A stretch of 64,000 nucleotides of DNA from CAWKKW01 sp963850345 (lineage in GTDB: Bacteria > Acidobacteriota > Terriglobia > Terriglobales > Acidobacteriaceae). Below are positions 1 through 6,592 of this stretch, piece after piece. Positions within the stretch are counted from its first letter, which is position 1. Each line of letters begins with the position of its first letter. Below the pieces are notes generated by a model. The model did not search any database, was not told the DNA's origin, and saw only the letters and a list, made by a program, of their open reading frames with translations. The position numbers and the translations under genes were made by a program. Location of the stretch: contig CAWKKW010000002.1 of the NCBI GenBank assembly GCA_963850345.1, positions 1,085,979-1,149,978 on the forward strand, read 5' to 3'.

Positions 1-190
1 ATTGTGACTGCTGGGCCACACCGGTGGACTCGTTCTTGAGGTCGAGGTTGGCGTTGGGAACGACCGCGTTGTTTTCATCATGCACCAGGCCTTTGATCGA
101 ACCACGATCGACTTGGGAGAAGGCCGACAGCGGTGCGAAAAGCAAAGCACATGCAGCGATGAAGCGTATCAACGACTTGGGACGGGGCAT
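1..190 (-). CDS. TonB-dependent receptor, N-terminal fragment (runs off left edge)
   Basis: Only the first 63 codons are in the window. Translation from the ATG at 190 gives a signal peptide (hydrophobic stretch ending 'PLSAFSQ') followed by 'DRGSIKGLVHDENNAVVPNA', the start of a carboxypeptidase-regulatory-like (CarboxypepD_reg) domain. In Acidobacteriota this domain heads the large Oar-like outer-membrane TonB-dependent receptors that import glycans. A strong Shine-Dalgarno GGAGG lies 4 nt upstream of the ATG. A perfect TTGACA (258-263, minus strand) and two LacI-operator-like sites precede it, so it is probably controlled by the adjacent LacI protein. The rest of the receptor is not visible, so identity as a full receptor is inferred. 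Confidence 0.75.
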   Translation of the reverse strand, partial: MPRPKSLIRFIAACALLFAPLSAFSQVDRGSIKGLVHDENNAVVPNANLDLKNESTGVAQQSQ

Positions 191-203
191 ACGACCTCCA
201 AAA

Positions 204-217
204 GTAAAACGTTACAA
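204..217. promoter_or_regulatory. putative LacI-family operator (site 1)
   Basis: GTAAAACGTTAC with a central AACGTT, between the divergently read receptor start and the lacI 3' end. On the minus strand the context is TTTTGTAACGTTTTACTTTT, nearly matching the sites at 270-286, 1380-1396 and 5598-5613. AT-rich half-sites around a central CG are typical of LacI/GalR operators. Its position about 14 nt upstream of the receptor start suggests repression by blocking transcription. Confidence 0.5.
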
Positions 218-266
218 AATCGCAACGCCCGTCATCACACCATCGACAATCAACGGCTGTCAATCA

Positions 267-1301
267 TTATTTTAAACGTTTTACTTTTTCCGGTTGTGCC
301 GTCGATTCGCGCACCACCAGCTTGGGGCTTACACGCACCAGCGCGCACTTTCCGACAGATAAACCCTCTACTCGGTCCATCAGCATGGTGGCCGCACGCG
401 AACCCATCTCATAGCTGGGCTGAACCACGGCCGTGACCTGCGGATGGAAGCCGTGATCCGGAGAAATGTCGTCGAACGTCGCCAGTGAAATATCACCAGG
501 AGTGGTCAAATGCAGTTCATCGAGTGCCTGCAGTACTCCCTGCCCCATCACACCGTTACAGGCGAAGAGCGCCGTGGGCCGAGGCCGTGACTTCAGTATC
601 GCGGTGCCGCATCGACGCCCAGACTCGAAACGAAAATCACCTTCCATGATCAGTCTTGGGTCCACCTCAAGGCCGCCGTTATCAAGCGCCATCTTGTAGC
701 CCTGCAGCCGCTCAAGGCCAGTCTGCAGGTGGAGAGGTCCGGTAACGATGCCGATCCTCCGGTGACCCTGCTTGATCAGATGCCGAATCGTCTCGCGAGC
801 CCCGCCAACATTGTCCAGGAGCACTGCGTCCGTCGGAACGTTGGAGACCGCGCGATCCAGGCAAACCACGAACGCCCCGCCCTTCACCAGGCCTTCGATA
901 TGACTGGTGTCCTCGTTCTGCAGACCCTGGGCCGTTGCCAGCAGAACGCCGTCTACCCTGTAGGATCGCAGCGCCGCGATGATTCGCCGTTCGCGTCCGG
1001 TCTGTTCATCGGTGTTTGCCGTAAGCAGGAAGTATCCCCGGTCAAACGCAGCATCTTCTGCTCCGCGAATCATCTCCGGGAAAAACGGGTTGGTAATGTC
1101 GGGCAACACCATCGCAAGCATGCGTGTCTGCCGAGATTTCAAGCTTCGGGCGATCTCATTCGGGGAGTAGTTCAAGTCACGAATGGCCGCTAAAACGCGC
1201 TCTTTTCGGGGCTCACTCACACGACGCTTGCCGCGAATCACATTTGAAACCGTGGCGGTCGACACACCGGCCCGCTTCGCAACTTCGACAATTGTGGACA
1301 T
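267..1301 (-). CDS. LacI-family transcriptional regulator
   Basis: A 344-residue protein of normal family length. The N-terminal helix-turn-helix 'VAKRAGVSTATVSNVIRGK' is canonical LacI, followed by the hinge helix ('SPNEIARSLKSRQT') and a periplasmic-binding-protein-like effector domain ('MVLPDITNPFFPEMIRGAE', 'TFDDISPDHGFHPQVTAVVQP'). It should bind operators near its own gene and respond to a sugar. Genes with similar operator-like sequences nearby (TonB receptor, the 1432 gene plus fucU, the GH172 pair) suggest control of one glycan-use regulon. The effector sugar is unknown; FucU hints at fucose or a related sugar. Confidence 0.93.
   Translation of the reverse strand: MSTIVEVAKRAGVSTATVSNVIRGKRRVSEPRKERVLAAIRDLNYSPNEIARSLKSRQTRMLAMVLPDITNPFFPEMIRGAEDAAFDRGYFLLTANTDEQTGRERRIIAALRSYRVDGVLLATAQGLQNEDTSHIEGLVKGGAFVVCLDRAVSNVPTDAVLLDNVGGARETIRHLIKQGHRRIGIVTGPLHLQTGLERLQGYKMALDNGGLEVDPRLIMEGDFRFESGRRCGTAILKSRPRPTALFACNGVMGQGVLQALDELHLTTPGDISLATFDDISPDHGFHPQVTAVVQPSYEMGSRAATMLMDRVEGLSVGKCALVRVSPKLVVRESTAQPEKVKRLK
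270..286. promoter_or_regulatory. putative LacI-family operator (site 2)
   Basis: TTTTAAACGTTTTACTT, sharing AACGTTTTACTT with the minus-strand reading of site 1, so the two sites are inverted relative to each other with centres about 65 bp apart. It overlaps the last codons of lacI (encoding K-V-K-R-L-K) and lies just upstream of a perfect TTGACA for the receptor gene. Two sites at this spacing could support looping. Because it is coding sequence the match could be partly chance. Confidence 0.4.
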
Positions 1302-1379
1302 GCAAACAAGTTAAATCAGGAGGTACTCACCTCAGGATTCTAAATGTGGGGAATTGTTTCACAAGTTCCCAAATTGCAA

Positions 1380-1396
1380 TTTTGTAACGATTAACT
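1380..1396. promoter_or_regulatory. putative LacI-family operator (site 3) within a promoter
   Basis: TTTTGTAACGATTAACT differs from the minus-strand form of site 1 at two of 17 positions. It fills the 17-nt gap between a TTGCAA (1374-1379) and CTATGA (1397-1402), a possible -35/-10 pair, upstream of the gene starting at 1432. Binding here would occlude that promoter. Confidence 0.42.
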
Positions 1397-1431
1397 CTAT
1401 GAGAGAATTCCTGTGACCGGGAGGTCTCTGT

Positions 1432-2553
1432 TTGCATTCATTCAGGAAGAACTCTTCCCTCACACGCCTTCTGCTCCTCCTCGTCGCAGTTGGAATATGC
1501 ATCGTAGTTCCAGGATGGGGCGAGGAGCCAACCGCCGCCTCTCCATGGGTTCGGCCGCAAAAACCGGGGGATCCGCTGGTATGGGGCAGGCGTGACGGAA
1601 TCGTATTCGGATTGGCTTCGCCCGCCGGAATGCGTGGACCTCGCGGACTCATTCGCGTGGGTCTCTTTGTTCCCGGAAGAGCAACTCCACAGCTCCTGAA
1701 CTTTATTGCGGTAGAGCCGGTCACTCCAGGCGTAGGCCCTCGCATCGGCCGCCTTGGGTTCAGCGAGCTGGAGATGAGCCAGTTGGATCCGGGCCTGCGT
1801 GGAAAACGCATGTGGGTGCATACAGATCGTGAGGGTAGCGAAGCAAATGTCAGTGGCACTCTCGAGACCTTGCATGCCGGCAAGCTGTCAGTGGAACGCC
1901 TCTCGGTTCGCATCGATATCGAGCCTTACACGGCCAACCGCGCTCATGTGTATATCCTCGCGAGCATTGATAGCGACCATCCCAAAGAGCTTCGCCTTAC
2001 TCCGATGGCCGAAGCGGACAGCGCGCCGATCGAAGAGTTGACCTTGACCGCGACGATGGGCAATTTCGAACGCCTGCGCTCTCTTTGGCTCAGAGACAAG
2101 GTTGTGAACAGTCGGAACCTCTACGCGAGTTACACAGAGAACGCCTTCGTAGAGAAGGAGAGCTATCCTCTTCCCGAGATGCTACGGACCGGGGATGGAG
2201 ACGCCATCGTTTTCTGCTCCTCCGACGAAACAAACCCGCGCTACTCCGTCGGCAACGACAAGGCTCACTGGGTATACGATCTTCCGAAGCTCACGCAATA
2301 CTGGCTTGTCCCCGGCCACGATCTGCAGCCGGATCTGCGGGTTCGCGTAAACGGTAGGCGCGTGTATTGGGCCTCCGATGCGCCTGTTCTCGGCGGGACC
2401 GCATTCGAAAACTTCGAGGTTCGCGAGCGGTATGTCCCTGGTCAGACCTTCATCTTCGGAATCACCGATAAGGAGCCGTGGGACTTCTATCAAGGCGAAA
2501 GTGAATTGCGCAAGCCCTCGACCAACAATCCGATCTCACGGGAGGATCCTTAA
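1432..2553 (+). CDS. secreted protein of unknown function
   Basis: A 373-residue protein starting at a TTG codon with a good Shine-Dalgarno (GGGAGG, 1419-1424) seven nt upstream; no in-frame ATG is better placed. The N-terminus has a hydrophobic signal segment ('LLLLLVAVGICIVVPG'). The body is soluble with many beta-rich stretches ('GRRDGIVFGLASPAGMRGP', 'LLNFIAVEPV'). I do not recognise a family. It is followed 125 nt later by fucU on the same strand and lies divergent from lacI with an operator-like site in its promoter, so a role in handling the same extracellular sugar is inferred. Confidence 0.75.
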   Translation: MHSFRKNSSLTRLLLLLVAVGICIVVPGWGEEPTAASPWVRPQKPGDPLVWGRRDGIVFGLASPAGMRGPRGLIRVGLFVPGRATPQLLNFIAVEPVTPGVGPRIGRLGFSELEMSQLDPGLRGKRMWVHTDREGSEANVSGTLETLHAGKLSVERLSVRIDIEPYTANRAHVYILASIDSDHPKELRLTPMAEADSAPIEELTLTATMGNFERLRSLWLRDKVVNSRNLYASYTENAFVEKESYPLPEMLRTGDGDAIVFCSSDETNPRYSVGNDKAHWVYDLPKLTQYWLVPGHDLQPDLRVRVNGRRVYWASDAPVLGGTAFENFEVRERYVPGQTFIFGITDKEPWDFYQGESELRKPSTNNPISREDP

Positions 2554-2678
2554 ATCAAATCCCTCCGTTATCTGCCCCATCCATGCCCGAGTTACAACCT
2601 AGAGCAGCCTTCGAGTGATGCTTACCGCAACGGGCTTGCCTTACAACGCCTGATCGAGTTTTAGAAGGAGAAACACAC

Positions 2679-3107
2679 ATGTTGCGAGGAATTTCTCCGC
2701 TCCTCAGCCCAGAGTTACTCAAGGCGCTCTGCGAGATGGGCCACGGCGACGAAATCGTGCTTGCTGACGCTCACTTCCCTGCGCACTCTCTCGGGCAGCG
2801 AATTATCCGAGCCGATGGTCTTGCCATCGCGCCTCTCCTTGATGCAGTGGCTCCCCTGTTTACGCTGGACGCTTCCCCGGATGCCCTCAGCATGATGAGG
2901 CCAGACAGTCCCGCCGATCTTGATCTTCAGGTGGAGGAAGACTTCCTCGCCGCGATTCGCAAGCATGCACCGGAGGCGCCCGCACCCCAGCGCGTCGAAC
3001 GCTCCATGTTTTATCAGCAAGCGCGCGCGGCGTACGTAGTGCTGCAAACCGGAGAAGTTCGTCCGTATGCCAACATCATTCTGAAGAAAGGTGTGACTGA
3101 GTTATAG
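2679..3107 (+). CDS. fucU: L-fucose mutarotase (RbsD/FucU family)
   Basis: A 142-residue protein of the RbsD/FucU family, which interconverts alpha and beta anomers of fucose (or other sugars such as ribose) in the cytoplasm. Recognisable segments are 'MLRGISPLLSPELLKALCEMGHGDEIVLADAHFP' at the N-terminus (His and Asp of the conserved GHGDEI/ADAHFP motif, given here in part) and 'ERSMFYQQARAAYVVLQTGE' near the C-terminus, where Tyr and Arg line the active site. The start is supported by AGAAGGAG about 9 nt upstream. FucU rather than RbsD is favoured by length and the 'FYQQAR' motif. Its presence points to L-fucose or a similar deoxysugar as the product of the locus. Confidence 0.9.
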   Translation: MLRGISPLLSPELLKALCEMGHGDEIVLADAHFPAHSLGQRIIRADGLAIAPLLDAVAPLFTLDASPDALSMMRPDSPADLDLQVEEDFLAAIRKHAPEAPAPQRVERSMFYQQARAAYVVLQTGEVRPYANIILKKGVTEL

Positions 3108-3116
3108 GGCATGATG

Positions 3117-3175
3117 CAGAGGACGCAGCCTCGAGTTCGGGCACCTATGCACCCGAACCGCATGCTTATCCTCTG
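3117..3175. terminator. nested hairpin between convergent genes
   Basis: Outer stem CAGAGGA (3117-3123) with TCCTCTG (3169-3175); inner stem GTTCGGG (3135-3141) with CCCGAAC (3152-3158). It sits between the 3' ends of fucU and the GH172 gene, so it may terminate in both directions. There is no clear U-tract. Confidence 0.4.
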
Positions 3176-3193
3176 TCGCGATCCGCTCGTACG

Positions 3194-4369
3194 CTATTGA
3201 GATCCGCCAGATCGAGCGATTCCCTGCCCTGCGTTTCCAGGTCCACCGGTCGGATAGATGCGCGGTAGTCGCGCATCAACTGGCGGAAGCGGCGGGAACG
3301 CCATGTGCGGTTCTGCCTGGTACCAGTAAGCGACCGAGTAAAAGTTGTCCGAGCGATGGTTTGCGTGTCCGTGCTCTATGGTCGCGCGCAGTGATTCCGT
3401 GAACGGGATAGGCGAATCCAAGTGGAAGCGATAGACAGACGATCGCCCTCCGACGAGTTCTTCGCCTTTCACAGGCGCTCCGTAACTGGGATACGAAAAT
3501 GAATGTGTTCCGAAATTCCAAGCCCCGAGAAAGTAGTCCTCCGTGCCCGTGCCGTTAATCGATGGCAGCTTCTCGCCGTCGATAAAAAACATGTCATCGC
3601 CCTCGCCCCACCAGCCATCCTGATTCTGCAACACGGACATGGTCACACCGACATACTGACCGTGTCCCTTCGCTTCCATCCAGGTGTAATTGCCTGCCCC
3701 ATCAAGGTTCGTTTTGCTATCCAGCTTCGGCACATAATTGTTCACCCAGTCGTTCGTCCAGCCCGTGTTGGGTGCTGCTTGACGGTACTGTGCATGAAAA
3801 TAGAGCAGGTCGGAAGGAAGTGCAGAAGGGTAGGCCTGGTAGTCGAGATTGAAGTAGAAAGCGTCGACCTTCTCCTGACCTTGATTCGTAACTGTGATGC
3901 GGGCGTGCTTCTGGAAGGGCATCTCGAAGAAGCAATTCATCGCCTTGTCGGAACCCACGGAGAGTGGGGTGGAGTTGTAGAGGAAATACTGACCCAGGCC
4001 TAAGCCGAAGAAATCGCCTATCGGAGCCTCTACACTCGGCTCGCTCTCGCCATCCCAGTACATCCTGAGTACCAGCTTTTTCAGATGCATCGGTTCGCGT
4101 GTCGCGATCGTGATCCAGATGTGCGTGAGAATGGCGGGTCCTGCGGCATCGAGCAAAGTGGCGGTGCCGCCAGGTGCGATCTGAATCGAATCGGCATTAC
4201 CGCCCTTCCGGTCATAGCTGGAGACTCGTTTCTGCACATAGGTTCGCTGTTTCATCAGCGAAGTAAGCGATTCCTCAGCAGACAAGCTCGTCTGCGCGCG
4301 TGCACTTTGACAAATGCAGAAGAGGAGCGCCACCGTAACAGTTACGAGAACAGATTTGCGAATTGGCAT
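3194..4369 (-). CDS. GH172 (DUF2961) secreted glycosidase, copy 2
   Basis: A 391-residue secreted protein with signal peptide ending 'CQSARAQ'. It has the DUF2961/GH172 core: 'MYWDGESEPSVEAPIGDFFG', 'GQYVGVTMSVLQNQ' and the motif 'GTGTEDYFLGAWNFG', followed by 'HGHANHRSDNFYSVAYWYQ'. Known GH172 members act on fructofuranosides or D-arabinofuranosides (difructose-anhydride synthase/hydrolase, exo-arabinofuranosidase); the substrate here is unknown. The acidic residues of GTGTEDYF correspond to the family's catalytic region. Its ATG directly follows the stop of the upstream paralog (no gap), so translation is likely coupled. Confidence 0.88.
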   Translation of the reverse strand: MPIRKSVLVTVTVALLFCICQSARAQTSLSAEESLTSLMKQRTYVQKRVSSYDRKGGNADSIQIAPGGTATLLDAAGPAILTHIWITIATREPMHLKKLVLRMYWDGESEPSVEAPIGDFFGLGLGQYFLYNSTPLSVGSDKAMNCFFEMPFQKHARITVTNQGQEKVDAFYFNLDYQAYPSALPSDLLYFHAQYRQAAPNTGWTNDWVNNYVPKLDSKTNLDGAGNYTWMEAKGHGQYVGVTMSVLQNQDGWWGEGDDMFFIDGEKLPSINGTGTEDYFLGAWNFGTHSFSYPSYGAPVKGEELVGGRSSVYRFHLDSPIPFTESLRATIEHGHANHRSDNFYSVAYWYQAEPHMAFPPLPPVDARLPRIYPTGGPGNAGQGIARSGGSQ

Positions 4370-5548
4370 TTAGGGCTTCCCCATCGTTGGTCCGCCAGTG
4401 TTGACCATAGCTGGTATGCGATCGCTGACTGCAGGCAGAGGCGGACGTGAGGTATGCGTTTCTCTCTGGTACCAGTACGCAACCGAGTAGAAGTTGTCGG
4501 ATCGATGGTTAGCATGGCCGTGTTCGATCGAGATCTTGAAGGATTTTGTAAACGGAACCGGAGAGTCGGTGTGAAAGCGGTAGACCATCCACTTCGCACC
4601 TCGATCGTCGCCGCCATTCACGGGGTTCCCGTATTGTTGAAACGCAAACGTGGGATGCACCGAACCGAAGGGATTGATGCCACAGTTGCCGTAACACCAC
4701 GCGCCGAGAAAATAGTCTTCGGATCCTGTACCGGTGATCGCAGGCTTGGTGTTGTCATCGACGTAAATCATCTCGTCTCCCTCACCCCACCAATCGCCCT
4801 GATTCTGCAGAACGCTTAGAGTCACTCCCACATAGTGTCCGGGTCCCTCTGCTTCCGCTATGACGTAATTGTCTTTGCCATCGAGATTTTTCTTACCGTA
4901 GACATTCGGATCGCCGTTTTGCTTCCAGTCTTCCGTCCAACCCTTGTTTGGCTGGGCCTGCCTGTACTCTGCAAAGAAATACAACATCTCCGGGGGCAAG
5001 GGGTGTCCGTATTTCTGCCAGTCGATGTTGTAGTAGAGGGCGGCCGTCGGTAGTGTTCCCTCGTTTGTAACCGTGATGCGAGCGGACTTCCGAAATGGCA
5101 TGGGGAAGTAAGCGTTCAGCGCCTTCTGAGACCCAACCGAGATAGGGCCCGACTGATAAGTGAAATACTCGCCAAGTCCGAGTCCAAAGAAGTCTCCGAT
5201 TGGCGTCTCAACAGCCGGCAGTTTGTCTCCGTCCCAATACATGCGCAGCACAAGAGTCTTCAGGTGGTGGCGCTCAGGAGAATCGATGGTGAACCACAAA
5301 TGCGTGATGACGCCCGGGCCGCTTACCTCTCCGAGGACCCGAGTCTCACCGGGCGTGAGTGGATGCGCGCGTCCGCCGTCATCATTGCCGCCGGTCTGGT
5401 CCGACGAAGTTATTCGTTGCTGGACGTAGTCCTTCTGAATTGGCAGGGTGGCAAAATCCTGCGCCCCGACGCGAGGAACCAGCGATCCCGTTGCAACAAT
5501 CGCCATCAACAACCACCGGAAGAAGCAGATTCGCTGCACTCTGTTCAA
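4370..5548 (-). CDS. GH172 (DUF2961) secreted glycosidase, copy 1
   Basis: Paralog of the following gene, with 'MYWDGDKLPAVETPIGDFFG', 'GTGSEDYFLGAWCYG' and 'HGHANHRSDNFYSVAYWYQ'. I prefer the TTG at 5548 (GAGGG about 8 nt upstream), which gives a clean signal peptide ending 'PRVGAQ'; the open frame extends to a TTG at 5596 that lacks a ribosome-binding site and abuts the operator-like site. Compared with copy 2 it has a short insertion after GAWCYG ('NCGINPFGSVHP'). It heads a two-gene unit preceded by TTGACA (minus strand, 5639-5644) and a LacI-like operator, so it is probably in the same regulon as the truncated receptor. Confidence 0.87.
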   Translation of the reverse strand: MNRVQRICFFRWLLMAIVATGSLVPRVGAQDFATLPIQKDYVQQRITSSDQTGGNDDGGRAHPLTPGETRVLGEVSGPGVITHLWFTIDSPERHHLKTLVLRMYWDGDKLPAVETPIGDFFGLGLGEYFTYQSGPISVGSQKALNAYFPMPFRKSARITVTNEGTLPTAALYYNIDWQKYGHPLPPEMLYFFAEYRQAQPNKGWTEDWKQNGDPNVYGKKNLDGKDNYVIAEAEGPGHYVGVTLSVLQNQGDWWGEGDEMIYVDDNTKPAITGTGSEDYFLGAWCYGNCGINPFGSVHPTFAFQQYGNPVNGGDDRGAKWMVYRFHTDSPVPFTKSFKISIEHGHANHRSDNFYSVAYWYQRETHTSRPPLPAVSDRIPAMVNTGGPTMGKP

Positions 5549-5597
5549 GATCTTGCCCTCAAGTTTGGCGTTGCCCGGAACGGCACAAGCCGCCAAG

Positions 5598-5613
5598 ATT
5601 TAAACGTTACAAG
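5598..5613. promoter_or_regulatory. putative LacI-family operator (site 4)
   Basis: On the minus strand this reads TTGTAACGTTTAAATC and is followed by TTGG, as in site 1 (TTGTAACGTTTTAC...TTTTGG). A perfect TTGACA lies 26 nt upstream (5639-5644, minus strand), so the site would overlap the -10 or start point of the GH172 promoter. Confidence 0.5.
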
Positions 5614-5725
5614 GAACCTAGATGGACGGGCAGCGAATTGTCAATACGAGGCTCTTGCGGGCAGGCATGATGGGCTGGGGCACGGTAGCGTGCAATTCGG
5701 AACTCAAGTCCTGCCAGGGTTGCGG

Positions 5726-6373
5726 TCATCGCGCCATATGAGCCACCGGCCTGTAGGCTTCTTCTGGGATCTCTGCAAGGGTGGAATGGCCGGCCTTTTC
5801 GCCAAGTCCGTAGAATTGGCAGAAGCTCATGATGAGAGGCCTCCACTTGTCGGGATCGATGTGATTGCTACGCTGAGCGACAAAGAGCTCTGGCTCTGCG
5901 TACGCTCTCACCACTCTCATCTCGAAAGCAAGCGCAGTAGTCGGCTTGTCGGGGCGTGTGCCGAAAGGATGGGTCGCCTCCAAGACCACTTCCAGATGCA
6001 CCGGGCACTCCTTCACTCGTGGAGGCCGGACCCGTTCAGATGGGAGAGCCGTCAGCCCAGCTGCCGAGAACTTCTCCTTCTCGTGTCGGTATCCCATGGC
6101 TATCTTGTGCGGTGGAACTGGATCAGAACCCGTCAGCTTTGCCAATTTGTTGACGCTCCTGGCCATGTCGGCAGATGGCAGGTTAAGCACGGCCTCCCGT
6201 TCGCGAAGAAGGTTCCGTGCCGTGTGTCCCTTCGCGCCCAGACCCAGCATGCAATTCCAACCGAGCCACCAGACAGAAGACATGGGAGCTAAGTTAGCGG
6301 AGCCGTCCTCGTTTAACGTGCTGAGCAGAACGACCGGTGTGCCGAAGTAAAGAATCGAGGGTTCGATGGGCAT
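5726..6373 (-). CDS. flavin-reductase-like FMN-binding split-barrel protein
   Basis: A protein of about 215 residues. The N-terminal 'YFGTPVVLLSTLNEDGSANL' and 'APMSSVWWLGWNCMLGLG' are typical of the flavin reductase/FMN-binding split-barrel superfamily, where the TxxxDGxxN and S/T segments contact FMN. The cytoplasmic role is probably flavin reduction or an FMN-dependent oxidoreductase reaction; no partner is visible. The ATG at 6373 is preferred because GGGG lies 7 nt upstream and the fold begins there; an in-frame GTG at 6412 and an ATG at 6379 are alternatives. It stands alone between the GH172 pair and GH9. Confidence 0.8.
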   Translation of the reverse strand: MPIEPSILYFGTPVVLLSTLNEDGSANLAPMSSVWWLGWNCMLGLGAKGHTARNLLREREAVLNLPSADMARSVNKLAKLTGSDPVPPHKIAMGYRHEKEKFSAAGLTALPSERVRPPRVKECPVHLEVVLEATHPFGTRPDKPTTALAFEMRVVRAYAEPELFVAQRSNHIDPDKWRPLIMSFCQFYGLGEKAGHSTLAEIPEEAYRPVAHMAR

Positions 6374-6592
6374 ATGCATACCCCAAGAATCATCGAGGTG
6401 CTCGAATCTCACGCTCCGTTTCTTGCTCTCAATAGCGAAATGCCGAAGCTGCTTCGCCAGCAGGATAAGTGGACGAGCGCATCGCTACATGCACGCACGA
6501 TCCGACCTGCTGTTTGCGCGATACTGGCAGCGCGGCAACCTTCTCGAGAGCGCGTCGGCACCTTCAAGCCGCCCACGCTTCTATTCTTGAAC

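Noticed and set aside
5264..6292. Plus-strand open frame of 342 codons
   Set aside because: Antisense to the GH172 and flavin-reductase genes; no ribosome-binding site or domain.
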